This document shows positions 52,607 through 62,179 of a DNA stretch of 64,000 nt, in pieces. Source of the DNA: Streptomyces sp. Ag109_O5-1 (GTDB lineage Bacteria > Actinomycetota > Actinomycetes > Streptomycetales > Streptomycetaceae); contig NZ_RKQF01000001.1 in assembly GCF_003814875.1 (NCBI RefSeq), forward strand, positions 8,370,001 through 8,434,000, written 5' to 3'. The position numbers and the translations under genes were made by a program. Each line of letters opens with the position of its first letter. The stretch's first letter is position 1. The notes below the pieces were generated by a model. The model was not told the DNA's origin, did not search any database, and saw only the letters and a list, made by a program, of their open reading frames with translations.

Positions 52607-53968
52607 GTGACCGCGACCCTGGTGAAGAACGCCAGGCCACCCCTGTCCGGGCAGGCCGAACGCGCCCGGCAAAGCCGCCGCCGCAGCCGGATCATCGCCC
52701 TGCTCTTCGTGTTCCCCGCGCTGCTCCTGCTGGGCGCGCTGGTCGTCTACCCCGTGCTGTTCTCGATCGGCCGCAGCTTCTTCGACGCGTCCGGCTCCCG
52801 GTTCGTCGGCGGCGACAACTACACCGAGATGTTCAGCGACCCGGCGACCCTCAAGGCCATCCGCAACACCGTGATCTGGGTGCTGGTGGCCCCGACCCTG
52901 CTCACCGGGCTCGGCCTGATCCTCGCCGTGCTGGTGGAGAAGGTGCGCTGGGCGACCGCCTTCAAGCTGCTGCTGTTCCTGCCGATGGCGGTGTCCTTCC
53001 TGGCCGCCGGCATCATCTTCCGGCTCGCCTACGACGAGGACCCGCACAAGGGCGTGCTCAACGCGGCCGCGGTCACCGTGCACAACGCCTTCAAGGGCAC
53101 CGCCGAGTACCCCACCGCCCGCGCCCGTACCGGCCAGGACCTCACGGCCGGGGAGGACGGCTCGTACCGTACGGCCGTGAACCTCGGGCCGGGCGACACG
53201 GTGACGCTCCCCCTGGTGGGCGTCGCACCGAAGGACCTGCCGGGCGGTGCACGGCCCGCCTACCCGGCGGCACACCGCCGGGCCGCGGCCGGTGACCTGC
53301 GCGGGGTGGTCTACCTGGACTTCACCCCGGGCGGCGGGGGCAGTCCGGGCGTGGTCGACCGCAAGGAGAGCGGGCTGCCGCGGATGAAGGTCGAGGCGGT
53401 GCGCGCCGACGGCAAGGCAGTCGCGAGCACCACCAGCGCGGCCGACGGCTCCTTCCGCTTCACGGGCCTCGCGGCCGGCTCCTACGGGGTCGAGCTGCCG
53501 GCCTCCAACTTCGCACAGCCCTACCAGGGCGTCTCCTGGCTCGGGCCCGCCCTCGTCACGCCCGCCATCATCGGGGCCTACCTGTGGATCTGGACCGGGT
53601 TCGCGATGGTGCTGATCGGCGCGGGTCTCGCCGCTCTTCCCCGGGACGCCCTCGAGGCCGCCCGGATGGACGGCGCGAACGAGTGGCAGATCTTCCGGCG
53701 CATCACCGTGCCGCTGCTGGCGCCGGTGCTCACCGTGGTGTTCGTGACCCTCGTCATCAACGTGATGAAGGTCTTCGACCTCGTCTACATCATCGCGCCG
53801 GGGCAGGTGCAGGAGGACGCGGCCGTCCTCGCGACCCGGATGTGGCTGGTGTCCTTCGGCGGCGGCAACAACCAGGGGCTGGGCAGCGCGATCGGCGTGC
53901 TGCTCCTGGTCCTGGTGATCCCGGCCATGGCCTTCAACGTCCGGCGCTTCAGGAGGAGTCAGCGATGA
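52607..53968 (+). CDS. ABC sugar permease (MalF-type) with inserted extracytoplasmic domain
   Basis: A 453-residue permease starting at GTG 52607. The first transmembrane helix reads ALLFVFPALLLLGALVVYP and two more follow by residue 140. Then a non-membrane insert of about 165 residues (about 145-311) intervenes. It ends in a beta-sandwich pattern (GKAVASTTSAADGSFRFTG, AAGSYGVELP) resembling CnaB/SdrD B-like or carboxypeptidase-regulatory folds. The remaining helices carry the EAA loop LEAARMDGANEWQIFRRIT for contact with the ATPase. Escherichia coli MalF also has a large periplasmic insert, but of a different type. The ATPase (MsiK in Streptomyces) must be encoded elsewhere. Confidence 0.88.
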   Translation: MTATLVKNARPPLSGQAERARQSRRRSRIIALLFVFPALLLLGALVVYPVLFSIGRSFFDASGSRFVGGDNYTEMFSDPATLKAIRNTVIWVLVAPTLLTGLGLILAVLVEKVRWATAFKLLLFLPMAVSFLAAGIIFRLAYDEDPHKGVLNAAAVTVHNAFKGTAEYPTARARTGQDLTAGEDGSYRTAVNLGPGDTVTLPLVGVAPKDLPGGARPAYPAAHRRAAAGDLRGVVYLDFTPGGGGSPGVVDRKESGLPRMKVEAVRADGKAVASTTSAADGSFRFTGLAAGSYGVELPASNFAQPYQGVSWLGPALVTPAIIGAYLWIWTGFAMVLIGAGLAALPRDALEAARMDGANEWQIFRRITVPLLAPVLTVVFVTLVINVMKVFDLVYIIAPGQVQEDAAVLATRMWLVSFGGGNNQGLGSAIGVLLLVLVIPAMAFNVRRFRRSQR

Positions 53969-54804
53969 ACGCGATCAGACGCGGCCTGAGCAGCGCCGTG
54001 GTGCAGGTCTTCCTCGTGGTGGTCGGGCTGGTCTGGCTCACCCCCCTTGCCGGGCTGCTGCTGTCCTCGCTGCGGTCCTCGCAGGACTCGGCGAGCAGCG
54101 GCTGGTGGAAGGCGTTCGCCAGTCCCGGGCAGCTGTCCTTCGACAACTACTCGGCGCTGCTGAAGAACTCGGGCATGACCCAGGCCTTCTGGAACACCGT
54201 GCTGATCTCGGTGCCGGCGACGACGCTGGTGGTCGTGGTGGCGGCGTTGGCCGGATACGCCTTCGCCTGGCTGGACTTCCCGGGCCGCGAGCCCGTCTTC
54301 CTGCTGGTGGTCGCCCTGTTGGTGGTGCCGGTACAGATCGGCCTGCTGCCCGTCGCCAAACTCTTCGGGCAACTGGGCCTGTTCGGCACGATTCCCGGCG
54401 TGGTGCTGTTCCACGTGGCCTACGGACTGCCGTTCGCGGTGTTCCTGCTGCGGAACTACTTCGCCGAGATACCCAAGGAGATGCTGGAGGCCGCCCGGAT
54501 GGACGGCGGCAGCGAATGGCGGATCTTCACCCGGCTCGTCCTGCCGGTGGGACGGCCGGCGATCGCCAGCCTCGCCATCTTCCAGTTCCTGTGGGTCTGG
54601 AACGACATGCTGGTTGCCCTGCTGTTCGCGGACCCCTCCTCGCAGCCGCTGACCGTCGAACTCCAGTCACAGATCAGGCAGTTCGGCAGCAATATCGATG
54701 TGCTGGCGCCGGGCGCGTTCCTGTCCCTGGTGGTGCCCGTGGTGGTGTTCTTCGCCTTCCAGCGGCACTTCGTCCAGGGCGTGATGGCGGGGTCGGTCAA
54801 ATAG
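53965..54804 (+). CDS. ABC sugar permease (MalG-type)
   Basis: A 279-residue permease with six predicted helices. It overlaps the MalF-type gene by four bases (ATGA) and has an AGGAGG ribosome binding site. The EAA motif is MLEAARMDGGSEWRIFTRLV, and the C-terminal VQGVMAGSVK is typical. It completes the alpha-glucoside transporter; no ATPase gene is in the operon. Confidence 0.92.
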   Translation: MNAIRRGLSSAVVQVFLVVVGLVWLTPLAGLLLSSLRSSQDSASSGWWKAFASPGQLSFDNYSALLKNSGMTQAFWNTVLISVPATTLVVVVAALAGYAFAWLDFPGREPVFLLVVALLVVPVQIGLLPVAKLFGQLGLFGTIPGVVLFHVAYGLPFAVFLLRNYFAEIPKEMLEAARMDGGSEWRIFTRLVLPVGRPAIASLAIFQFLWVWNDMLVALLFADPSSQPLTVELQSQIRQFGSNIDVLAPGAFLSLVVPVVVFFAFQRHFVQGVMAGSVK

Positions 54805-54829
54805 GCCTCCCACCCCGGAGCCGAGGGAC

Positions 54830-55945
54830 CTACCTGTCGGCGTCCGGGGCCGCCGCGGGAAGTTCCACGGTGATGCGGATGCCGCCTTCGGGGCGGGGGG
54901 TGAGGGTGAGCGTCCCGTCGTGTGCCTGGGTGATGGTCTTGACGATGGCCAGGCCCAGGCCCACGCCCGCGTGATCGGTGTGCACGCGTTCGGTGCCGCG
55001 CCGGAACGGCTCGGTCAGTGTCGCGGCCAGCTCGGGGGTGACCCGCTCGCCGGTGTTCTCGACGGTGAGCACCGCCGACTCGGGGCGGACGTCGGTACGG
55101 ACCCACACGGTGCCCTGCTCCGGCAGGTTGTGGACGATCGCGTTGTGCACCAGGTTCGTGGTCAGCTGCAGCAGAAGCGCCGGCGATCCGGTCGTGGAGG
55201 CGATGTCGCCGCCGGTCTCGACGGTGACGCCGTGCTTCTCCGCGAGGGGGAGGAGCGTCTCGGTGGCCTCCTCCGCCAGGAGGGACAGGTCGACCCGTTT
55301 CCGGGAGAAGGACCGCTGCTCGGCACGGCTGAGCAGGAGCAGCGCCTCGGTGAGGTCGATCGCCCGGGTGTTGACGGTGTGGAGGCGGTCGATGACCTCG
55401 CCGGTGTCGCACGTCGGGTCGGTACGGGCCACATCGAGGAGCGTCTTCGAGATCGCGAGCGGGGTGCGCAGCTCATGAGAGGCGTTGGCCGCGAATCTCC
55501 GCTGTTCGGCGACGTGTGCTTCGAGCCGGGCGAGCATCGTGTCGAAGGCGTCGGCGAGCTCGCGGAACTCGTCGTTGCGGCCCGGCAGCCGGATCCGGTG
55601 CGCGAGCGATCCGTTCGTGGCCAGGCGGGTGGCCTCGGTGATACGGGTCAGCGGGGCGAGCATCCGGCCGGCCAGGATCCACCCGCCCACGAGGCCGAAC
55701 ACCAGCAGGAACGCCAGCACCGCGGCCGCCCGCGGAAGGAACACGTGCACGAGGTTGTACCGGACGGGAAAGACGCCGTCGGTCCCCGCGGTGTCGTCGC
55801 GGGCGATGAGCACGGCACGGTCGGGGACGTAACGCAGGAGGAACAGCCACACGGCGCCGAGCAGCAGGGCGCCCGCGAGCATGAGGAACCCGGCGTAGCT
55901 GAGGGTGAGCCTGACGCGGACGCTCGGACCAGGGGGCCTATCCAC
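54830..55945 (-). CDS. Sensor histidine kinase
   Basis: A 371-residue membrane kinase. Two transmembrane helices flank a short extracellular region (FLMLAGALLLGAVWLFLL and AAVLAFLLVFGLVGGWIL). A HAMP domain follows, then HisKA with phospho-acceptor H157 (ASHELRTPLA), and HATPase_c with N box LTNLVHNAIVHN and GVGLGLAIVKTI. The GTG start at 55945 overlaps the response-regulator stop by eight bases. It phosphorylates the regulator encoded upstream. The stimulus is unknown. Confidence 0.92.
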   Translation of the reverse strand: MDRPPGPSVRVRLTLSYAGFLMLAGALLLGAVWLFLLRYVPDRAVLIARDDTAGTDGVFPVRYNLVHVFLPRAAAVLAFLLVFGLVGGWILAGRMLAPLTRITEATRLATNGSLAHRIRLPGRNDEFRELADAFDTMLARLEAHVAEQRRFAANASHELRTPLAISKTLLDVARTDPTCDTGEVIDRLHTVNTRAIDLTEALLLLSRAEQRSFSRKRVDLSLLAEEATETLLPLAEKHGVTVETGGDIASTTGSPALLLQLTTNLVHNAIVHNLPEQGTVWVRTDVRPESAVLTVENTGERVTPELAATLTEPFRRGTERVHTDHAGVGLGLAIVKTITQAHDGTLTLTPRPEGGIRITVELPAAAPDADR

Positions 55946-56633
55946 GGTCTCCTCCCTCGGCTCCGGCCTGCGGCGGTGTGCCGATGCGGTAGCCGACGCC
56001 CGGCGCCGTGGCGATCAGCCAGGGTTCGCCGAGTCGTTTGCGCAGTGCCGAGACGGTGATGCGCACGGCGTTGGTGAACGGGTCGGCGTTCTCGTCCCAC
56101 GCGCGCTCCAGGAGTTCCTCGGCGCTGACGACACCGCCTTCCGCGGCGACCAGGACTTCGAGCACGGCGAACTGTTTCCTGGTCAGCGCGACATAGCGGC
56201 CGTCCCGGTAGACCTCCCTGCGGAACGGATCCACCCGCAGCCCCGCGATCTCCCGTACCGGCGGCCTGCTGCGGGCGCGTCTGCGGTCGAGTGCTCTGAG
56301 CCTGAGCACGAGCTCCTGGAGTTCGAAGGGCTTCGTGAGGTAGTCGTCGGCGCCGAGTTCGAACCCGGACGCCTTGTCGTCGAGCCGGTCGGCCGCGGTG
56401 AGCATCAGGATCGGCATGCCGCTGCCGGAGGCGACGATCCGTTCGGCGACCTCGTCACCGGACGGGCCGGGGATGTCGCGGTCGAGGACGGCGATGTCGT
56501 AGGCGTTGACGCTCAGCAGTTCCAGGGCCGTGTGACCGTCACCTGCGATGTCGGCCGCGATCGCCTCCAGGCGCAGTCCGTCGCGGATGGCCTCCGCCAG
56601 ATAGGGCTCGTCCTCGACGATCAGCACACGCAT
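55938..56633 (-). CDS. OmpR-family response regulator
   Basis: A 231-residue regulator with a receiver domain (acidic pocket E7/D8, phospho-acceptor D51, TAADRLDDKASGFELGADDY, K in TKPFEL) and an OmpR winged helix (VYRDGRYVALTRKQFAVLEV, NAVRITVSALRKRLG, GVGYRIG). ATG 56633 is the start; the far longer open frame to 57848 is antisense to the next gene. It is paired with the downstream kinase gene. Confidence 0.92.
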   Translation of the reverse strand: MRVLIVEDEPYLAEAIRDGLRLEAIAADIAGDGHTALELLSVNAYDIAVLDRDIPGPSGDEVAERIVASGSGMPILMLTAADRLDDKASGFELGADDYLTKPFELQELVLRLRALDRRRARSRPPVREIAGLRVDPFRREVYRDGRYVALTRKQFAVLEVLVAAEGGVVSAEELLERAWDENADPFTNAVRITVSALRKRLGEPWLIATAPGVGYRIGTPPQAGAEGGDRG

Positions 56634-56720
56634 GCCGTCAAGGCTACGAGCCGGCACATATCGCCGGCGTATCGAAAACGGCATACATGCAGGCAACACG
56701 GCACCGCCTTGACTGGCCGC

Positions 56721-57878
56721 ATGAATCAAGTGACCGGCAGTGAACGAGGTCGGACGGTACTGCCGCCGGACACGGCCGAGACGGGTCAGGAGGACACCGG
56801 CCGCAGCGGTTCCGGGACCGGTTCCGGGGCCGGTCCCGGAACCCGGCGCGCGCATATCCGCAGGGTGACCGGCCGCGCGCACATCCGCGAGGGGATCCGC
56901 CGCGCCACCCGGCCGGAGCCCTGGAAGCGCGGCCCGGTGCCGGCCGCGCTGGCGCTGCTGCTCGGGCTGCTGATGCTGCTGCACGCGCGGATCACGGACC
57001 GCGGGGGCCTCGGCAGCCTGGTGGAGAGCCTCCTGCCGTGGTTCGGCCTGTTCGTCCCGGTGCTGCTGGCTGTGGCGCTCTGGCGCCGCTCCGCCTCCGC
57101 GGTGGCCGCGCTGCTGCTGCCGGTGACGATGTGGCTGAACCTCTTCGGGGGGCTGCTCGTCGACAAGTCCCACCCGGGCGGCGACCTCACCGTGGTCAGC
57201 CACAACGTCAGCGCCGACAACCCCGACCCGGCCGGTACCGCCCGCGACCTGGCCGCCTCCGGGGCGGACCTGCTGGCGCTGGAGGAGATCACCCCGCAGG
57301 CCCGGAGCGGGTACGAGAAGGCGCTGGCGAAGCCGTACCCGTACCACACGGTGCTGGGCACGGTCGGACTGTGGAGCAGGCTGCCGCTGTCGGACACCCG
57401 GCCGGTCGACATCGAGACGGACTACGGGCCGCTGGCGGCCACCAAGCCGGCCGACGTCAAGCTGGCCTACAACCGGGCGCTGCGCGCGACCGTCACCACG
57501 GACAAGGGGCCGCTCGCGGTGTACGTGGCCCACCTGGGGTCCGTACGCGTGCTGCCCAGCAGCGGCTTCTGGACGGAGAGCCGGGACCGCGGCGCGAAGG
57601 CGCTCGCCGAGGCCGTCGCCGCCGAGCCGGAGCAGCGGACGGTACTGCTCGGCGACCTGAACGGCACCACGGACGACCGCGCGTTCGCCGGCCTCACCGC
57701 GCGGCTGCGCTCGGCCCAGGAGACGGCCGGGGACGGCTTCGGCTTCAGCTGGCCGGCGACGTTCCCGGTGGCACGGATCGACCAGATCCTGGTCCGCGGT
57801 GTGCGGCCGGACAGCTCGTGGGTGCTGCCGGCCACCGGCAGTGATCATCTGCCGGTGGCGGCCCGCATCAGCTGGTGA
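56721..57878 (+). CDS. Membrane-anchored endonuclease/exonuclease/phosphatase (EEP) family protein
   Basis: A 385-residue protein. The first 75 residues are Gly/Arg-rich and cytoplasmic. Three hydrophobic helices follow (ALALLLGLLMLLHARI, FGLFVPVLLAVALW, AVAALLLPVTMWLNLFGGLL). The C-terminal half is an EEP domain: VVSHNVSADN, LLALEEITPQ with the metal glutamate, VYVAHLGSV, LLGDLNGTTDD and GSDHLPV with the terminal histidine. It faces outwards and could hydrolyse a phosphodiester or phospholipid. It stands divergent from the two-component genes, so they may share regulation. Confidence 0.87.
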   Translation: MNQVTGSERGRTVLPPDTAETGQEDTGRSGSGTGSGAGPGTRRAHIRRVTGRAHIREGIRRATRPEPWKRGPVPAALALLLGLLMLLHARITDRGGLGSLVESLLPWFGLFVPVLLAVALWRRSASAVAALLLPVTMWLNLFGGLLVDKSHPGGDLTVVSHNVSADNPDPAGTARDLAASGADLLALEEITPQARSGYEKALAKPYPYHTVLGTVGLWSRLPLSDTRPVDIETDYGPLAATKPADVKLAYNRALRATVTTDKGPLAVYVAHLGSVRVLPSSGFWTESRDRGAKALAEAVAAEPEQRTVLLGDLNGTTDDRAFAGLTARLRSAQETAGDGFGFSWPATFPVARIDQILVRGVRPDSSWVLPATGSDHLPVAARISW

Positions 57879-57924
57879 CCAACGCGTCGAGCCTACGGAT
57901 CCGCCCCGCCCGCCGTCTCAGGCT

Positions 57925-58449
57925 TCAGCTCAGGTCCCGGCAGATCGGCCGCAGTACGTGCCCGGCGGAGCAGAACCATTCCGCCAGCCCCGCCGTGCTG
58001 GAGGGATGGACGCCGAGCCGGTGGGCCGGGCAGGTGGGCCATACCGTCCAGCCCGGGTAGGCCACGTAGGTCTGGACGCCGTCGGCCGCCTCGGCGAGGA
58101 CGCCCTGCGCGTCGACCGAGAAGATGTGGGTGCCCTCCACCGAGATCTTGCCCAGGCTGTACGGGAGGCCGGGCTCCATCACGTCGATGACGATGTCGGG
58201 TGCCCGATGCCCGGCGGCGCGGATGTCCCGTATCAGCGCGGCCACGGATGACTCCGCCAGGAGAGTGCGGCGCGCCATGACATGCGGGGCCAGATGTGCG
58301 GTGGTCATCTCCCCGTTGTCGCGGAAGAGGGAGTACAGCCACTCGCCGACGGCCGGATCCCGGTGGAAGGGGTTGAAGTGCACCTCGATGTCGTCGCGCA
58401 GGCGCGTCAGCCAGCGCGTGAACGCGTGGCGGTACTGGTCGTCCGGCAA
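57925..58449 (-). CDS. Conserved hypothetical protein
   Basis: A 174-residue soluble protein starting at TTG 58449, which has a well-placed AGGAG ribosome binding site; longer frames lack one. Features: a helical N-terminus (FTRWLTRLRDDIEVHF), VEGTHIFSVDAQG and a C-terminal part with scattered His/Cys (CPAHRLGVHPS, WFCSAGHVL, CRDL) that could bind a metal. I do not recognise the family. Confidence 0.6.
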   Translation of the reverse strand: MPDDQYRHAFTRWLTRLRDDIEVHFNPFHRDPAVGEWLYSLFRDNGEMTTAHLAPHVMARRTLLAESSVAALIRDIRAAGHRAPDIVIDVMEPGLPYSLGKISVEGTHIFSVDAQGVLAEAADGVQTYVAYPGWTVWPTCPAHRLGVHPSSTAGLAEWFCSAGHVLRPICRDLS

Positions 58450-58560
58450 GTCGGCTCTCCTGGGGCTTTGCGCACAGCGCCGGTCCGGACAGCTGGCAGG
58501 GGGTGCGATTCCAGGACCGCCGCCGACCGCCGTCGCACCCCGCCCCACAGGAGCCCCGCC

Positions 58561-58828
58561 GTGCCCGACCCCGCACCTGTCAACGAGCAGTTGATGGCCC
58601 GTCTCGACGGTCACACCCGGACCTTCGAGACGCTCTTCGCGGAGTACTTCGACTCTCTGGGCGGCGCGCTCGACACACCGCCGTTCAGCCGCTTCACCCC
58701 CGAATGCCTGGGGCTGCTGCGGGAGTTGTCCCTGCGGGGCGGCAAGCGGATCCGGGTGATGATCCTCAACGAGGCGGCGCGGCTGGTACCCAGGCCGTGG
58801 CATACGCGATCAGGACCGGCATCTTCTG
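58561..58828 (+). pseudogene. Truncated polyprenyl synthetase N-terminus
   Basis: From GTG 58561 the sequence matches the first 80 or so residues of a polyprenyl diphosphate synthase: MARLDGHTRTFETLFAEYF, LGLLRELSLRGGKRIR and NEAARLV. The GGKRIR motif binds the isopentenyl substrate. Homology then ends and the frame runs into unrelated sequence; both DDxxD motifs are missing, so the fragment cannot be active. It is probably a deletion remnant. Confidence 0.75.
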
Positions 58829-58851
58829 AACCCGGGCCGCCGGGACCGGCG

Positions 58852-59208
58852 TTACGGCGCGGCCGGGCCCAGGGGGCGTTCGGTCACCCGTGTCAGGTGG
58901 CGGGCGAACACCCCCTCCGCGTCCGGGGTCAGCGTCCGCAGTGCCACCAGCGCCGTGATCGCCACGTCGCACAGCTCGCCCTGTACGTCCTCCCAGGTGT
59001 GGGTGACGCCCTTGCGGGGGTTCTGGCCGGTCGCGCCGATCACCGCCTGGGCGACCTCGCCGACTTCTTCGGAGAGTTTGAGGATGCGCAGCAGCACGCC
59101 CTCGGGTCCGGCGTGCCTACGGGTCGCCTCCAGGCGGGACCAGAGTTCGTCGACGGCCGGCCACAGGGCCACGGGGGGCGCGATGTTGGGGGTGTTCTGT
59201 TCGCTCAT
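58852..59208 (-). CDS. MazG-like nucleotide pyrophosphohydrolase-family protein
   Basis: A 118-residue protein with the MazG-type metal-binding motif KLSEEVGEVAQAVIG and a second acidic helix ELCDVAITALVALRTL. The size matches the short, single-domain MazG-like group. It probably removes non-canonical nucleoside triphosphates. ATG 59208 is the start. Confidence 0.85.
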   Translation of the reverse strand: MSEQNTPNIAPPVALWPAVDELWSRLEATRRHAGPEGVLLRILKLSEEVGEVAQAVIGATGQNPRKGVTHTWEDVQGELCDVAITALVALRTLTPDAEGVFARHLTRVTERPLGPAAP

Positions 59209-59233
59209 GGACCGTAGCCTGTCCCACTCGCCG

Positions 59234-59779
<546 letters not shown>

Positions 59780-59899
59780 GGCGGCTCCTCGGGCGACGGG
59801 TGCGATCAGGCCTCCACCGTCGCACCGGGACACCCGGGTGGCCCGTCCTCGCCGCCGTTCGGGTGGCGGGCCTTTGGCCGCGGTGTGAGGCTGGCTGGC

Positions 59900-60226
59900 A
59901 TGACGATCAAGACAGCCAAACTCAGCGACCCGGCCGTCCGGGCCTTCGTCACCGCGGTCAACGCCCACGACCGGGAAGCCTTCCTGCACCTTCTCGCGCC
60001 CGACGCGACCATGGCGGACGACGGGTCCGACCGTGACCTCGCCGACTGGATCGACCGCGAGATCTTCTCCTCCAACGGTCACATGGACGTCGAGAACGAG
60101 ACCGACAAGGGCCGCTCCCTCGTCGCCCGCTACCGCAACGACGCCTGGGGCGAGATGCGCACCCGGTGGACCTTCACCGTCGAGGACGACGGGCGGATCT
60201 CCCGCTTCGAGACCGGCCAGGCCTGA
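59900..60226 (+). CDS. NTF2/SnoaL-like fold protein
   Basis: A 108-residue protein with the alpha-plus-beta cone pattern VRAFVTAVNAHDREAFLHLL, ATMADDGS and a C-terminal WTFTVEDDGRISRFE sheet. NTF2-like proteins include small isomerases, cyclases and binding proteins; no catalytic residues can be assigned here. Confidence 0.8.
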   Translation: MTIKTAKLSDPAVRAFVTAVNAHDREAFLHLLAPDATMADDGSDRDLADWIDREIFSSNGHMDVENETDKGRSLVARYRNDAWGEMRTRWTFTVEDDGRISRFETGQA

Positions 60227-60273
60227 CAACTCCCTTGTCTTCGTGTGCGCTTCAACTCCTAGCGTCCACAGGT

Positions 60274-61260
60274 ATGGAAACCGACAGCACCACCAGGACC
60301 CTGGGACGTTCCGGCATCCGCGTCAGTGCGCTCGGCTTCGGCTGCTGGGCCATCGGCGGTGAGTGGCAGGACGCGGCCGGGCAGCCGCTCGGCTGGGGGA
60401 AGGTCGACGACGAGGAGTCCGTGCGGGCGATCCACCGCGCCCTCGACCTCGGCGTCACCTTCTTCGACACCGCCGACACCTATGGCACCGGGCACAGCGA
60501 GCGCATCCTCGGCCGTGCCCTCGGCAAGCGGCGGGACGACGTCGTCGTCGCCACCAAGTGGGGCAACGTCTTCGACGAGGAGAGCCGTACCCTCACCGGC
60601 CGCGACGACTCCCCGGCCCATGTCCGCCGCGCCCTCACCGCCTCCCTGCGCCGCCTCGGCACCGACCACGTCGACCTCTACCAGCTCCACATTTCCGACG
60701 CCGACCCGGCCCGCGCCGCCGAACTCCGCGATGCCTGCGAAGAGTTGGTCGGCGAGGGGCTGATCCGGGCCTACGGCTGGAGCACCGACGACCCCGTCCG
60801 CGCCGCCGTCTTCGCCGAGGGGCCGCACTGCACGGCCGTCCAGCACACCCTCAACGTGCTCCAGGACGCGCCTGAACTCATCGCCCTGAGCGAGGAGTTG
60901 GAACTCGCCGCCATCAACCGCAGCCCACTGGCCATGGGGTTGCTCGCCGGACGGCGGGCGGGGGCCGCGGCCGGGGACATCCGCAGCAGGCCGCCGGCCT
61001 GGCTGCCCGGGTTCGGGGCCGGGGCCGGGGCCGACCCCGAGTGGCTCGACCGGATCGACGCCGTGCGGGAGATCCTCACCAGCGGCGGGCGGACCCTCGC
61101 GCAGGGCGCTCTCGCCTGGATCTGGGCGCGCAGCCCGCGCACGGTCCCCATCCCCGGCTTCCGGTCCGTCGCCCAGGCGGAGGACAACGCCGGCGCGATG
61201 GCGAAGGGGCCGCTCACCGCCGAGCAGCTGGCCGGGATCGACCAGCTCCTCGGGCGGTGA
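60274..61260 (+). CDS. Aldo/keto reductase
   Basis: A 328-residue NADPH-dependent oxidoreductase of the AKR superfamily. Motifs: GRSGIRVSALGFGCWAIGG, the catalytic D/Y region FFDTADTYGTGHSE, the lysine in VVATKWG, DHVDLYQLHISD and the NADP-binding TVPIPGFRSVAQAEDN. The substrate is unknown. ATG 60274 follows the NTF2-like gene by 47 bases on the same strand and could form an operon with it. Confidence 0.9.
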   Translation: METDSTTRTLGRSGIRVSALGFGCWAIGGEWQDAAGQPLGWGKVDDEESVRAIHRALDLGVTFFDTADTYGTGHSERILGRALGKRRDDVVVATKWGNVFDEESRTLTGRDDSPAHVRRALTASLRRLGTDHVDLYQLHISDADPARAAELRDACEELVGEGLIRAYGWSTDDPVRAAVFAEGPHCTAVQHTLNVLQDAPELIALSEELELAAINRSPLAMGLLAGRRAGAAAGDIRSRPPAWLPGFGAGAGADPEWLDRIDAVREILTSGGRTLAQGALAWIWARSPRTVPIPGFRSVAQAEDNAGAMAKGPLTAEQLAGIDQLLGR

Positions 61261-61288
61261 GCGGCCCCGGGCCGCTCCCTGCCGACGG

Positions 61289-62077
61289 TCAGTAGCCCTG
61301 GCCACCGCCGTACTGCTGCTGTACGTAGGGCTGCTGGCCGTACGCCGCCTGCTGCGGCCCGCCGTCCTGCCCCGCCGCCTGCTGTGCGAACCGCTGTCCG
61401 TCGCCCTGCTCGGTGAGGGTGATCTGGCCGGCCTTGATGGTGGCCAGGCGCGGGGCGCGGCGGGCGATGGAGGAGTCGTGGGTGACCATGATGAAGGTCA
61501 GCCCGTACTCGTGCCACAGCCCCTCCAGCAGGGCCATGATGTCGTCGCGGGTGCCCTCGTCGAGGTTGCCGGTGGGTTCGTCGGCGAGCAGCACCTTCGG
61601 CTTCTTCACCAGCGCGCGGGCGATCGCTACGCGCTGCTGCTGGCCGCCGGAGAGCTCGGCGGGGGCGTGCCCGAGGCGCTCGCCGAGACCGACCGAGCGC
61701 AGCGCCTCGGCGGCCCGCTCACGGCGCTCGGCGGGCTTGACGCCGAGTGGGACGAGGGCCGTCTCCACGTTCTCCTGGGCCGTCAGCGTCGGGATGAGGT
61801 TGAACGACTGGAAGATGATGCCGATCTTCTCGGCGCGCAGCCGGGTCAGCTTGGTCTCGCTGATCCGGGCGAGGTCCTCGCCGTCCAGTTCGACGCTGCC
61901 GTCGGTCGGCCGGTCGAGACCGCCGATCATCTGCAGCAGCGTCGACTTGCCGCCGCCGGTCGGGCCCTGGATGACGAGCTGGTCGCCGTCCTCGATGGTC
62001 AGGTCGATGCCGCGCAGCGCCTCGACCGTCTCCTTGCCCCGCGTGTAGCGCTTGGTGACACCGGTGAGTCTGTACAT
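61289..62077 (-). CDS. MacB/LolD-type ABC transporter ATPase
   Basis: A 262-residue ATPase with GPTGGGKST, FQSFNLIPTLTAQENVE, signature LSGGQQQR, Walker B LLADEPTGNLD and THD. The C-terminal 30 residues are a glutamine/glycine/tyrosine-rich low-complexity tail (QQPYVQQQYGGGQGY). It is 102 bases downstream of the permease gene on the same strand and drives that permease. Confidence 0.9.
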   Translation of the reverse strand: MYRLTGVTKRYTRGKETVEALRGIDLTIEDGDQLVIQGPTGGGKSTLLQMIGGLDRPTDGSVELDGEDLARISETKLTRLRAEKIGIIFQSFNLIPTLTAQENVETALVPLGVKPAERRERAAEALRSVGLGERLGHAPAELSGGQQQRVAIARALVKKPKVLLADEPTGNLDEGTRDDIMALLEGLWHEYGLTFIMVTHDSSIARRAPRLATIKAGQITLTEQGDGQRFAQQAAGQDGGPQQAAYGQQPYVQQQYGGGQGY

Positions 62078-62179
62078 GGGTTCTCCACAGGGTGGTAAGG
62101 CCGCAGGTGGTAAGGGGGGGTGGGGCGCCGCGTCCCGGGGGGAACGGAGGCGGCGCCCCGGCTCGGGGGTGCTCCGGTG

